A stretch of 64,000 nt of DNA. It comes from Allofranklinella schreckenbergeri (GTDB lineage: Bacteria; Pseudomonadota; Gammaproteobacteria; Burkholderiales; Burkholderiaceae_C). Shown in pieces: positions 16,388-24,721 of this stretch. The DNA lies in assembly GCF_003703475.1 (NCBI RefSeq), contig NZ_RDQM01000001.1, positions 309,682 to 373,681 of the forward strand. The letters run 5' to 3'. The notes below the pieces were generated by a model. The model had not been told where the DNA came from and did not search any database. It saw only the letters and a list, made by a program, of their open reading frames with translations. The stretch's first letter is position 1, and each line of letters opens with the position of its first letter. The position numbers were made by a program, and so were the translations under genes.

Positions 16388-19300
16388 GCAGCCCCAGCCC
16401 CCCGGTTTCGCGCCACAACATCTCGCGCTGGGCGCTCGAGCATGCGGCGCTGACGCGCTATCTGCTGGTGGTGCTGATGCTGCTGGGCAGCCTGGCGTAC
16501 TTCCAGCTCGGGCAGGATGAAGATCCGCCATTTACTTTCCGCGTCATGGTGATCCAGGCGCACTGGCCCGGCGCCACCGCGCACGAGGTGGCCGAGCAAG
16601 TCACCAGCCGCATCGAGCGCACCTTGCAAGAGGTGCCCTATGCCGACACCATCAGCAGCTACTCCAAGCCTGGCCACGCGCAAATCCTGCTGCAACTGGC
16701 CGACCACAGCCCGCCGGGCGAGGTGCCGCACCTTTGGTACACCGTGCGCAAAAAAGTCGGCGACATGCGCGCCCAATTGCCCCAGGGCGTGCACGGCCCC
16801 TACTTTCTCGACGACTTCGGCGATGTGTATGGCGTGATCTACGCCCTCAGCGGCGAGGGCTTCAGCGACGCCGAACTCAAAACCCAGGCCGAGGCCGTGC
16901 GCCAGCGCTTGCTGCGCGTGCCCGATGTCGCCAAGGTGGAGCTGTTTGGCCAACAGCAGGAGCGCCTGTATATCGAAGCGCCTCAGCGCCGCCTGGCGCA
17001 ATTGGGGTTGAACATGAACGCCGTGCTGGCGCAGCTCGGCCAGCAAAACACCGTGGCCGACGGCGGCTATGTGCAGGCCGATGGCGAACAGGTGCGCGTG
17101 CGCGTGCAAGGCCCTTTTACTGCCATCGAGGAGCTGCGCGCCATGCCTATCCGCGCCGCCAATGGCCAGCAACTGCGCTTGGGCGATATCGCCGAAATCT
17201 GGCGCGGCTATGAAGACCCCGCCGCCATCACCGTGCGCTTTGGCGGCCAGCGGGCCATCGCCCTGGGCATCTCCATGGTCAAAGGCGGCGACATCGTGGC
17301 CCTGGGCCAGGCTCTTCGCGCCGAAGCCGAGCGCATCGGCCACAGCCTGCCCGCGGGCATGCAATTGCAAAACGTGCAAGATCAGCCCAAGGCCGTAACC
17401 AGCGCTGTCAACGAATTCGTCGCCGTGCTGATCGAGGCCGTCACCATCGTGCTGGCGGTGAGCTTTCTCAGCCTGGGCCTGCAACAGCGCCCCGGCCCCG
17501 CAGGCCAAAGCTGGCTGCCCTGGCGGCGCTGGAGCCTGGACATGCGCCCCGGCCTGGTGGTGGCCATCACCATCCCGCTGGTGCTGGCGATGACGTTTCT
17601 GGCCATGCTGTACTGGGGCATTGGCCTGCACAAAATCTCCCTGGGCTCGCTCATCATCGCCCTGGGCCTGTTGGTGGACGACGCCATCATCGCCGTGGAA
17701 ATGATGGTGCGCAAAATGGAGGAGGGCTACAGCAAATACCGCTCGGCCCTGTTCGCCTACGACATCACGGCCAAGCCCATGCTCACCGGCACGCTGATTA
17801 CCGCCGCAGGCTTTTTGCCCATTGGCATTGCGCGCTCCACCACGGGGGAATACACCTTTGCCATTTTTGGCGTCACCGTCGTGGCGCTGCTGCTCTCGTG
17901 GTTGGTGTCGGTCTATTTCGTGCCCTACCTGGGCGTGCTCCTGCTGAAAGCCCCAGCGAACGCGCCGCGCCGCGCCGATGGCGACGACGATGGCGCAGGC
18001 GCCAGCCATGACGAGCACAGCAGCCAGGCCGACCATGACAGCGATGCCGCTGTTTACAACACCCCCTTCTATCAGCGCTTTCGCCGCCTGCTCGACTGGT
18101 GCATCGCGCACCGCTGGATCACCATCGCCATTACCCTGGCGCTCTTTGGCGCAGGCCTGGCGGGCATGGGGCGCGTACAGCAGCAGTTCTTTCCCGATTC
18201 CAGCCGCCCGGAAATCATGATCGACCTGTGGCTGCCTGAGGGCGCCGCGATTGCGGCCACGCAAGACGTGGCTTTGCGCGCAGAAAAAGCCCTGGGCGAG
18301 CAGCCCGGCGTGCAAAGCGTGGCGACCTGGATCGGCTCCGGCGTGCCGCGCTTTTATCTGCCGCTCGATCAAATCTTCCCCCAATCCAACGTGGCGCAAT
18401 TCATCGTCATGCCCCGCAGCCTGGCCGAGCGCGACGCGCTGCTGCGCAGCCTGCCGCAGTACATGGCCAGCCACTTCCCCGAAGTGCGCGCGCGCATCAA
18501 GCTGCTGCCCATGGGGCCGCCCGTGCCTTATCCCGTGCAGTTCCGCGTGCTCGGCCCCGAGCCAGAGCAACTGCGCCGCTACGCCAATGAGGTACAGGCC
18601 GCCCTGCGCGCCAACCCCCATATGCGCGGCGTGAACGACAACTGGAACCAGCCCATCAAAGCCTGGCGTCTGCACATCGACCAAGACAAGGCCCTGGCCC
18701 TGGGCGTGAGCAGCCAGGCCATCGCCCGCAGCGCCCACACGATTTTGGAAGGCGAAACCATCGGCCAATACCGTGAGGGCGACCAGCTCATCCCCATCGT
18801 GCTGCGCCCGCCGCTGCAAGAGCGCCAAAGCCTGCCCGATCTGGCCAACGCCTACATCCACACCAACCAGGGCAAGGCCATCCCCCTCGCCCAGATCGCC
18901 GAGCCGCAACTGGCCTGGGAGCACGGCGTACTCTGGCGCCACAACCGTGAATACGCCATCACCGTGCAAGGCGATGTGGTCGAGGGCCTGCAAGGCGCCA
19001 CCGTCACGCAGGCGTTATTGCCCACGCTGCGCGAGCTGGAGGCGCGCTGGCACGCCAGCGGCCACGGCGACTACCGCATCGAAGTCGCTGGCGCCATCGC
19101 CGAAAGCGCCAAAGGCTCGGCTTCCATCGCCGCAGGCGTGCCGCTGATGCTGTTCATCGTTTTCACGCTGCTGGTGGTGCAGCTCAAGAGCTTTTCGCGC
19201 GCGCTGCTGGTCTTTCTCACCGGGCCGATGGGCATCACCGGCGTGGCGGCTGCCTTGCTGCTGTTTGGGCAGCCCTTTGGCTTCGTGGCCTTGCTGGGCG

Positions 19301-19608
19301 TCATCGCCCTGATGGGCATGATCCAGCGCAACGCCGTCATCCTTATCGACCAAATCGAGCTGGAACGCGCCGCAGGCACTCCCGCGTGGGACGCCATCCT
19401 CAACGCTGCCACCCACCGCTTGCGCCCCATCGCGCTCACCGCCGCCGCCGCCGTGCTCGCCATGATCCCGCTCTCGCGCAGCGTGTTCTGGGGACCGATG
19501 GCCGTTGCCATCATGGGCGGTCTCATCGTCGCCACCGTGCTCACCCTGCTGGCCCTGCCCGCCATGTACGCCGCTTGGTTCCGCGTGCGCCGCCCAGGCA
19601 CGGCTTGA
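16384..19608 (+). CDS. RND efflux permease, TriC-like branch
   Basis: A 1074-residue proton-driven RND pump. The N-terminus (MSSPSPPVSRHNISRWALEH) precedes TM1, and the porter domain contains GPYFLDDFGDVYGVIYALSG, a sequence I associate with TriC-type pumps. TM4 carries the acidic pair in LGLLVDDAIIAVEMMVRKM, and TM10-11 carry GMIQRNAVILIDQIELE. Unusually, the loop joining the two halves (roughly residues 525-560) is very rich in Asp, His and Ala. The pump is coupled to the adaptor upstream and is followed by a terminator. Triclosan-type substrates are known for TriABC, but specificity here is unknown. Confidence 0.93.
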   Translation: MSSPSPPVSRHNISRWALEHAALTRYLLVVLMLLGSLAYFQLGQDEDPPFTFRVMVIQAHWPGATAHEVAEQVTSRIERTLQEVPYADTISSYSKPGHAQILLQLADHSPPGEVPHLWYTVRKKVGDMRAQLPQGVHGPYFLDDFGDVYGVIYALSGEGFSDAELKTQAEAVRQRLLRVPDVAKVELFGQQQERLYIEAPQRRLAQLGLNMNAVLAQLGQQNTVADGGYVQADGEQVRVRVQGPFTAIEELRAMPIRAANGQQLRLGDIAEIWRGYEDPAAITVRFGGQRAIALGISMVKGGDIVALGQALRAEAERIGHSLPAGMQLQNVQDQPKAVTSAVNEFVAVLIEAVTIVLAVSFLSLGLQQRPGPAGQSWLPWRRWSLDMRPGLVVAITIPLVLAMTFLAMLYWGIGLHKISLGSLIIALGLLVDDAIIAVEMMVRKMEEGYSKYRSALFAYDITAKPMLTGTLITAAGFLPIGIARSTTGEYTFAIFGVTVVALLLSWLVSVYFVPYLGVLLLKAPANAPRRADGDDDGAGASHDEHSSQADHDSDAAVYNTPFYQRFRRLLDWCIAHRWITIAITLALFGAGLAGMGRVQQQFFPDSSRPEIMIDLWLPEGAAIAATQDVALRAEKALGEQPGVQSVATWIGSGVPRFYLPLDQIFPQSNVAQFIVMPRSLAERDALLRSLPQYMASHFPEVRARIKLLPMGPPVPYPVQFRVLGPEPEQLRRYANEVQAALRANPHMRGVNDNWNQPIKAWRLHIDQDKALALGVSSQAIARSAHTILEGETIGQYREGDQLIPIVLRPPLQERQSLPDLANAYIHTNQGKAIPLAQIAEPQLAWEHGVLWRHNREYAITVQGDVVEGLQGATVTQALLPTLRELEARWHASGHGDYRIEVAGAIAESAKGSASIAAGVPLMLFIVFTLLVVQLKSFSRALLVFLTGPMGITGVAAALLLFGQPFGFVALLGVIALMGMIQRNAVILIDQIELERAAGTPAWDAILNAATHRLRPIALTAAAAVLAMIPLSRSVFWGPMAVAIMGGLIVATVLTLLALPAMYAAWFRVRRPGTA

Positions 19609-19648
19609 ATCTGCGCGGCGCGCACAAACGCCCCAAGCGGAGAAACAA

Positions 19649-19683
19649 AAAGGGCAGCCGATGAAGGCTGCCCTTGTCTTTTT
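19649..19683. terminator. Bidirectional terminator between RND pump and tRNA-Thr
   Basis: Stem GGGCAGCC / GGCTGCCC (19652-19659, 19666-19673), with AAAAA to the left and TTGTCTTTTT to the right. It can end the plus-strand pump transcript and the minus-strand tRNA transcript. Confidence 0.85.
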
Positions 19684-19758
19684 GGTGCCGCTTGCCGGAT
19701 TTGAACTGGCGACCTTTTCATTACGAATGAACTGCTCTACCAACTGAGCTAAAGCGGC
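19683..19758 (-). tRNA. tRNA-Thr (anticodon CGU, reads ACG)
   Basis: Read on the minus strand, a 76-nt cloverleaf folds with acceptor GCCGCTT/AAGCGGC, D arm GCTC...GAGC, anticodon stem GTTCA/TGAA around loop TTCGTAA with anticodon CGT, T arm containing TTCAAAT, and an encoded ACCA 3' end. The terminator at 19649-19683 follows it. No sign of integration at its 3' end. Confidence 0.95.
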
Positions 19759-19898
19759 GAAATGTGCAAACTTTCCATGCTTGCCAGCATCGCATCGCTG
19801 TTGATGCGGCCCGCTTCGCAGGAAAGATGCGCATTCTAGCAGCTATTTCCTTGCTGACCTTCCTCCAACGCAGCCAAGATTCCGATTCTTGTTGATAT

Positions 19899-19913
19899 TG
19901 ATAATAACTATCG
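19899..19913 (+). promoter_or_regulatory. Fur-box-like operator of the TonB receptor gene
   Basis: TGATAAT-A-ACTATCG matches the 7-1-7 Fur consensus TGATAATnATTATCA at 12 of 14 symmetric positions, and sits in a strongly AT-rich patch 156-170 bp before the receptor start. Ferric-uptake control of this receptor would be normal. The rest of the 310-bp gap 19759-20068 shows no gene. Confidence 0.6.
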
Positions 19914-20068
19914 ATTCAATTATTGATAAAATATTAATTTCGAACCTTATGCGAAGTTTTTTCGCTTTTCGTAACAACCATGGAATGCCACTTGCCCTTG
20001 CCGGGCAGAGAGCAGTGCGTGCGGTGCTAGGACAAGCAGGCTCTGCGTGGCGAAAGGAAACGGAACTC

Positions 20069-22231
20069 ATGCGATTCACAAAAACTCCACTAGCTCTTCT
20101 AGCCGCTCAGGTGTGCTGCCACGCCGTTTGGGCCCAGGCGCCCGCCGCGCCTGCTACTGCCACCGCCGCTGCGCCCGCATTGCCTGCCGTAACCGTGTTG
20201 GGTCACATAGATGGCGACCGTATCGGCCAAGAAACGCTAGAAAAAGAGCCGCCAAAGAACATCCGTGACTTGTTCAAGCAAACCGTAGGCGTTGACTTCT
20301 CGGCCACCGGCCCGGGGCGTCAATTGGGTGATATTGAAGTGCGAGGCATGGGCGGCCTAGGCTCATCACTGGGCGTTGGCAGCAACCGCGTCACACTGGA
20401 AGTTGACGGCATGGATATCAGCCAGAGCTTCCAATTCGGGCACAACATGCGCCAGGGGCGTCAATATTTCGATCCGGCTGATCTCAAAGCCGTCGAAATC
20501 CACAAAGGCCCTGGTGCCAACGGCCTGGCCGGTAACGTGCAGATGCGCACCAAAGACCCCGTGGATTACCTGCGCACGGGGCAGAACGTTGGCGGCGAAG
20601 TGCGCGCTGGCTACAGCGGCGACACCCGCGAAGGCTCCGTCGGGGCGAGCATTGCCGCGCGCATCAACAACGCCAACAGCGCCTCACTCAGCTACACACG
20701 CCGCAGCTTCCACGAACTGGATAACAAAGATGGCATCGCCATGGATGGCCCACAGCGCAGCAAGCTCAACCCCATGGATGGCACAAGCCATTCCCTGAAC
20801 GGCAAATGGGTCATTCAGCCCAACGCCCAACACAAGCTGACCGTAGCCGCACAGCATTTCAATACCAAATACGACACCGACCAACGCAGCAGCCTGGGCG
20901 TCTCGCGCGGAACAACGACTTACGCCTACCGCAACATCCAGAAAAACGAGCGCAACGCCCTCTCGCTCATCCATGAGGGGCAAGCAGAGGCTGCGGCCTT
21001 CGACCGCTTCCAGTGGCAGATCTCCGCCCAGCGCACTGCCAGTGAGGGACGCAATGCCTACTCGCGCCGCAATGCGGCAGGCGTTGAAAGCCATTTGCAA
21101 GACAACAACGACTTCACCGTCAAGGCTTATGCCCTCAAAGCCGATTTCGATAAAACCCTGGGCGGGCACGCAACCCAGGGCGGGCTGCAACACGATCTGC
21201 GATACGGCCTGAAGTTACAGCACGGCGAACTGGAGATGACAACGGTGGGCATCGGCAGCGATGGCGTGGCCAAGGCGCGCAGCTTCTTCCCCAAAAACAA
21301 GCAGTGGCAAGCGCAACTGCATGTGGCCGATCGCATGCAATGGGGCTTGAGCGGCTTCAGCCTCACCCCCTCTTTGAGCTTGACACACATTCGCATTGAT
21401 CCCTCGATGCCTGCTGGCGTTGCCCCCCAGCCGGGCACCCAGGCCTATCGCAAGACAGCCCCGGGCGCGGGTTTGTTGCTGGAGTGGCAGCCCAACGAGC
21501 AACACCTGCTTTCAGCCAGCTACCAGCGCGCCACGCGCATGCCCGGCTTTGGCGAAACCAACGGCCAGAACTACGGGCACTGGCTAGGCCGCCCCAACCC
21601 CGACCTCAAGCCCGAAGCCGCCGATGCCGTGGAGCTGGGCTGGAGCAGCTTCAGCCCGCTGGGCCAGCAAAAAACGGCTGTGTTCTACAACCGTTACAAC
21701 GACATGATCGACGTGACGTGCGAGAGCAACCGCAATACGGGCAACTACTGCGACATCTTCAACCGCCCAGGCCGCGTCAAGCTTTACGGCCTGGAATGGG
21801 AAGGTCGCCTCCAGCTCGATGCGCTGGGCGCGCCGCGCGGCCTGGCGCTGGAGGGCGGCATGATTTACACCAAAGGCAGCAGCGCCAATGGCTACGCAGA
21901 AGGCCGAGCCAACCCATTCAACGGCCACGTAGGCCTGCGCTACAACCACCCTGCCGATATCTGGGGCGTTATCGCACGGCTGAATTTCTCCCAAGGCAAG
22001 AAAACCAAGGATCTGCCCAAGGGCTACCACGGCACGGCAGGCTACGGCGTTTTGGACCTCGTTGCCCACTACAAGCCCACCGAGCAGCTCACGCTCAGCG
22101 CAGGCATTTACAACGTGGGCGACAAACGCTATGTGCGCTGGAGCAACTACCGCAGCGCCGCCACGCGCCCCGACGGCGCTTACACCGAGGCTGGTCGCTA
22201 TTTCGGCTTGAACGTGCGCTACCAGTTCTGA
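20069..22231 (+). CDS. TonB-dependent outer-membrane receptor, probably heme/hemoglobin type
   Basis: Outer-membrane gated channel for an iron source. The 720-residue precursor has a signal ending WAQAPAAP. The plug domain contains NIRDLFKQTVGVDFSATG and EVRGMGGLGSS...GMDISQSFQFGH...VEIHKGPGANGLAGNVQM, and the barrel ends with the aromatic terminus YFGLNVRYQF. NPDLKPEAADAVELGW corresponds to the NPDL box seen in heme receptors, but the companion FRAP box is altered (RATRMPGFGE), so heme is only a likely substrate. AAAGGAAA precedes the ATG at 20069; an in-frame upstream extension is AT-rich promoter sequence. No TonB or ABC partner is adjacent. Confidence 0.9.
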   Translation: MRFTKTPLALLAAQVCCHAVWAQAPAAPATATAAAPALPAVTVLGHIDGDRIGQETLEKEPPKNIRDLFKQTVGVDFSATGPGRQLGDIEVRGMGGLGSSLGVGSNRVTLEVDGMDISQSFQFGHNMRQGRQYFDPADLKAVEIHKGPGANGLAGNVQMRTKDPVDYLRTGQNVGGEVRAGYSGDTREGSVGASIAARINNANSASLSYTRRSFHELDNKDGIAMDGPQRSKLNPMDGTSHSLNGKWVIQPNAQHKLTVAAQHFNTKYDTDQRSSLGVSRGTTTYAYRNIQKNERNALSLIHEGQAEAAAFDRFQWQISAQRTASEGRNAYSRRNAAGVESHLQDNNDFTVKAYALKADFDKTLGGHATQGGLQHDLRYGLKLQHGELEMTTVGIGSDGVAKARSFFPKNKQWQAQLHVADRMQWGLSGFSLTPSLSLTHIRIDPSMPAGVAPQPGTQAYRKTAPGAGLLLEWQPNEQHLLSASYQRATRMPGFGETNGQNYGHWLGRPNPDLKPEAADAVELGWSSFSPLGQQKTAVFYNRYNDMIDVTCESNRNTGNYCDIFNRPGRVKLYGLEWEGRLQLDALGAPRGLALEGGMIYTKGSSANGYAEGRANPFNGHVGLRYNHPADIWGVIARLNFSQGKKTKDLPKGYHGTAGYGVLDLVAHYKPTEQLTLSAGIYNVGDKRYVRWSNYRSAATRPDGAYTEAGRYFGLNVRYQF

Positions 22232-22300
22232 GAACGCGCTTAAAGAGTCCACTCTAATTAGGAATACGAATTTGTATCACCCATAATAAGAAGTGGATTG

Positions 22301-22402
22301 CCCAGGGATGAGGGCCTGTCATCAAAATTGCCGTGCATAGCCCCCAAAAGACGGGGGTAGGCACGTTGCGAGGTTTTTGGGTGACAGACCCCTGGCCCTG
22401 GG
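22301..22402 (+). other. Long imperfect hairpin upstream of the EF-hand gene (structured 5' leader or ERIC-like repeat)
   Basis: Nested complementary blocks give one extended stem. CCCAGGG (22301-22307) pairs with CCCTGGG (22396-22402). GGGCCTGTCA (22312-22321) pairs with TGACAGACCC (22382-22391) with one mismatch. An AAAA/TTTT block follows, then CGTGC (22332-22336) with GCACG (22361-22365), then CCCCC/GGGGG around an AAAAGAC loop. It lies in the 215-bp gap between the receptor and the EF-hand gene, ending 44 bp before the latter's ATG. It has no long open frame. It does not match any riboswitch I can name. Confidence 0.6.
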
Positions 22403-22446
22403 CTGTTGTGTCCATGCCAGGACGATAACTTAGGAGTACCTTACAG

Positions 22447-23448
22447 ATGAATACACGCTTACCGCGCCGTTTCGCCCTTTGCCTGCTGCCCTTGGCGGTT
22501 GCGGCCTGCACCGCCACTGCGCCAGAGCAAAAAAGCAGCGCGCAGCAACCAGCCAACGCCTTGAGCACCCAGCAACCCGCCCAGGCCAAAGCCCCGCGGG
22601 CCTCTGTCGGGCATGGCAACGATATTGGCACCTACATCCAAGTCATGGACTTGAACAAAGACGGCGCCGTCACCCCTGACGAAGTGCAAGCGCAACGCAT
22701 GCAGCAATTCCAGACGCTGGATGCCAACGGCGACGGCAAAGTCAGCATGAAGGAATACACGGACGAATTCCGCCAACGCATGCAAGGCATGATCGAAGCC
22801 GACCGCCAGGAGATCGACCGCATGACCGATGTGCGCTTTGAATCCATGGCCGGCAAGGAAAGCCACATCAGCCGCGCCCGCTACGACCAGGCCAGCGAGC
22901 GCGCCTACAGCGCCTTCACGCAGGGCAAGATGCCCGAAAAACTCACGCCACAAGCGCCCAAAGAAGCCAAGGAGCACAAACAAGCCAAACAGCACGGCCA
23001 ACAAGCCCAGCGCAGCGGCGGCATGCTCACCATGCCCACCAACCACACCAAGGCCGGCATGATGGCTTTGTACGACCAGAACCGCGACGGCCAAATCACG
23101 CGCGAGGAGTTCAATCAAGTGCGCGAGGAGCAATTCAAGCGCACCGACAGCAACCGTGACGGGCGCTTGAGCCGCGAGGAATACGCCACCGAATTCGACC
23201 AGCGCGTGGATGCCCGCCAGCACGAAGTCGTCAGCGGGCAAATGCGCCAGGCGCGCGTGCGCTTTGGCATTCTGGATGCGGACAAGAGCGATTTCATCGA
23301 GCCGCAAGAACTCATCCACAGCGGCCAGCAAATGTTCCAGCGCGTTGACCGCAACAACGACGGGCGCGTCGATCAAGTCGATGCCTCGCTGCCTGCACCC
23401 AAGCGCGGCGCAGAGGCGAGCCAAGACGGCAAGAAGAAAGCCAACTAA
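22447..23448 (+). CDS. Six-EF-hand calcium-binding lipoprotein
   Basis: A 333-residue exported protein whose signal ends VAACTA (lipobox). Six EF-hand loops of the DxNxDG type can be read: MDLNKDGAVTPDEVQ, LDANGDGKVSMKEY, YDQNRDGQITREEF, TDSNRDGRLSREEY, LDADKSDFIEPQEL (degenerate) and VDRNNDGRVDQVD. They sit in two groups separated by a Lys/Gln/His-rich linker around residues 175-195. It should bind Ca2+ in the periplasm or at the outer membrane; its client is unknown. An AGGAG ribosome site is 10 nt upstream, behind the long hairpin at 22301-22402. Not obviously linked to the receptor upstream. Confidence 0.88.
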   Translation: MNTRLPRRFALCLLPLAVAACTATAPEQKSSAQQPANALSTQQPAQAKAPRASVGHGNDIGTYIQVMDLNKDGAVTPDEVQAQRMQQFQTLDANGDGKVSMKEYTDEFRQRMQGMIEADRQEIDRMTDVRFESMAGKESHISRARYDQASERAYSAFTQGKMPEKLTPQAPKEAKEHKQAKQHGQQAQRSGGMLTMPTNHTKAGMMALYDQNRDGQITREEFNQVREEQFKRTDSNRDGRLSREEYATEFDQRVDARQHEVVSGQMRQARVRFGILDADKSDFIEPQELIHSGQQMFQRVDRNNDGRVDQVDASLPAPKRGAEASQDGKKKAN

Positions 23449-23522
23449 ACCGCTGGAAAGCGCTTCAGCGCCGCAGCTTCAGCGGTGGCGCTACCCTTGG
23501 GAGCCTCAGGCTCTGAGGCCAA

Positions 23523-23571
23523 GCATCAAAAAACCTCCCCGCATCCACTGCCTGGGAGGTTTTTTTGATGC
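23523..23571. terminator. Bidirectional terminator after the EF-hand gene
   Basis: ACCTCCC/GGGAGGT stem (about 23533-23539 and 23554-23560), extended by A-run/T-run pairing to GCATC/GATGC, with T-runs on both strands. Confidence 0.85.
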
Positions 23572-23616
23572 CGCGCGGCGCTCCATCACGCTGGCTCAAC
23601 AGCCTTGCCTCTTCCA

Positions 23617-23695
23617 TAAAATTACAAATCAAAGAAAAATCTATTTTATTACCATGTTGCCAAAACATGGTAATTTTATTTCCCATTGATATAAA
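23617..23695. repeat. AT-rich palindromic intergenic element, copy 5
   Basis: Arms ATTACAAATCAAAGAAAAAT and ATTTTATTTCCCATTGATAT. The centre is a perfect 8-4-8 palindrome, ACCATGTT-GCCA-AAACATGGT. It lies between two convergent terminators. Confidence 0.75.
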
Positions 23696-23722
23696 AAAGG
23701 CGCCAAACCGGCGCCTTTTTTT
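23693..23722 (-). terminator. Terminator of the hflKC operon
   Basis: Stem GGCGCC (23699-23704) / GGCGCC (23710-23715) with loop AAACC. Read on the minus strand it is followed by TTTTTT. It lies 23 bp after the hflC stop codon. Confidence 0.85.
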
Positions 23723-23745
23723 GAGTCTTTCGGCCAGCAGCGCGA

Positions 23746-24684
23746 TCAGCGGCCGGGAGCGATGGCCGGGTTGCGCATGGCACCAAAGAAGTTGGATTCC
23801 TTGGGATCAAGCACCAGCACATCGCCCGGCAACCCCAGGCTGTTGCGATACGCCTCCAGGCTGCGGTAGAACTGGGCAAATTCCGCATCCTGGCCGTAGG
23901 CTTTGGCAAACGTGCTGGCCGCCGAGCTGTCGCCCTTGGCGCGAATCTCCTGGGCTTTGCGATAAGCCTCCGCGCGGGTCTGGATGCTTTGGCGGTCGGC
24001 ATTGGCGCGGATGCGCTCGCCTTCGGCCTGGCCCTCGGAGCGCAAACGGTTGGCCTCACGCGTGCGTTCAGCGCGCATGCGGGTGAAGACGGATTCGGTG
24101 ATGTCCTTGGAGTAATCCACGCGCGTGATGCGCACGTCCGCAATCTCGATGCCCCAGGAGCCAACCACGGCGCTGGTTTCGCCGCCTTCGCCCGTGGTTT
24201 GGCGCACGCCGCCAACGCTTTGCGAGACTTGCTTGAGCACCGCATCCATCAGCTCCTGGCGCTGCTCGGAGAGCAACTGGCGCACGGTGCGGCGGTTGAC
24301 TTCCTCCTGGAAGGCACTGCGCACCACGCGGCTGAGCTGGGCCGCGCCCGCTTCTTCCGAGCGGCCCACGTTGTCGATATACGTCTCGGGATCGACGATG
24401 CGCCAGCGCACATACCAGTCGATCACCACCCATTGCTTTTCGGCCGTGAGCGAAGGCTCGGTCGAATTGCTCTTGAGCATCAGCAAACGCTTGTCGAGGT
24501 ATTCCACGGTTTGCAGCGGCGCGGGCATGAGCTTGAAGTGCAGCCCCGGCTCTTTGACGACGCGATCGATCTTGCCGAAGCGATAGACCACGCCATAGTT
24601 GCGTTCGTTGACGGTGAAAAGCAGCGAGCTGGCCATGACCAGCGCGATGAGCAGCAGCCCGCCCCAAAATCCCATGCGATTCAT
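23746..24684 (-). CDS. hflC: Protease modulator HflC
   Basis: SPFH/band-7 protein that assembles with HflK into a large periplasm-facing cage around FtsH and limits its activity on membrane proteins. The 312-residue protein has one N-terminal membrane anchor (GGLLLIALVMASSLLFTV), then the SPFH domain from NERNYGVVYRFGKIDRVV through DVRITRVDYSKDITESVFTRM. A long charged helix (ERTREANRLRSEGQAEGERI) and the C-terminal LVLDPKESNFF follow, as in E. coli HflC. It follows hflK by 37 bp in the same operon and is closed by a terminator. Confidence 0.97.
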   Translation of the reverse strand: MNRMGFWGGLLLIALVMASSLLFTVNERNYGVVYRFGKIDRVVKEPGLHFKLMPAPLQTVEYLDKRLLMLKSNSTEPSLTAEKQWVVIDWYVRWRIVDPETYIDNVGRSEEAGAAQLSRVVRSAFQEEVNRRTVRQLLSEQRQELMDAVLKQVSQSVGGVRQTTGEGGETSAVVGSWGIEIADVRITRVDYSKDITESVFTRMRAERTREANRLRSEGQAEGERIRANADRQSIQTRAEAYRKAQEIRAKGDSSAASTFAKAYGQDAEFAQFYRSLEAYRNSLGLPGDVLVLDPKESNFFGAMRNPAIAPGR

Positions 24685-24721
24685 TTGCGATTGTTCCTTG
24701 TGTGCGAGAGCGCCTGCGGCG

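Noticed and set aside
16342..18993. Minus-strand open frame of 883 codons
   Set aside because: Antisense to the second RND pump; His/Gly/Ala-rich with no recognisable domain.
19683..19758. tRNA-Thr as an attachment site of an integrated element
   Set aside because: No integrase and no repeated tRNA 3' end were seen on either side.
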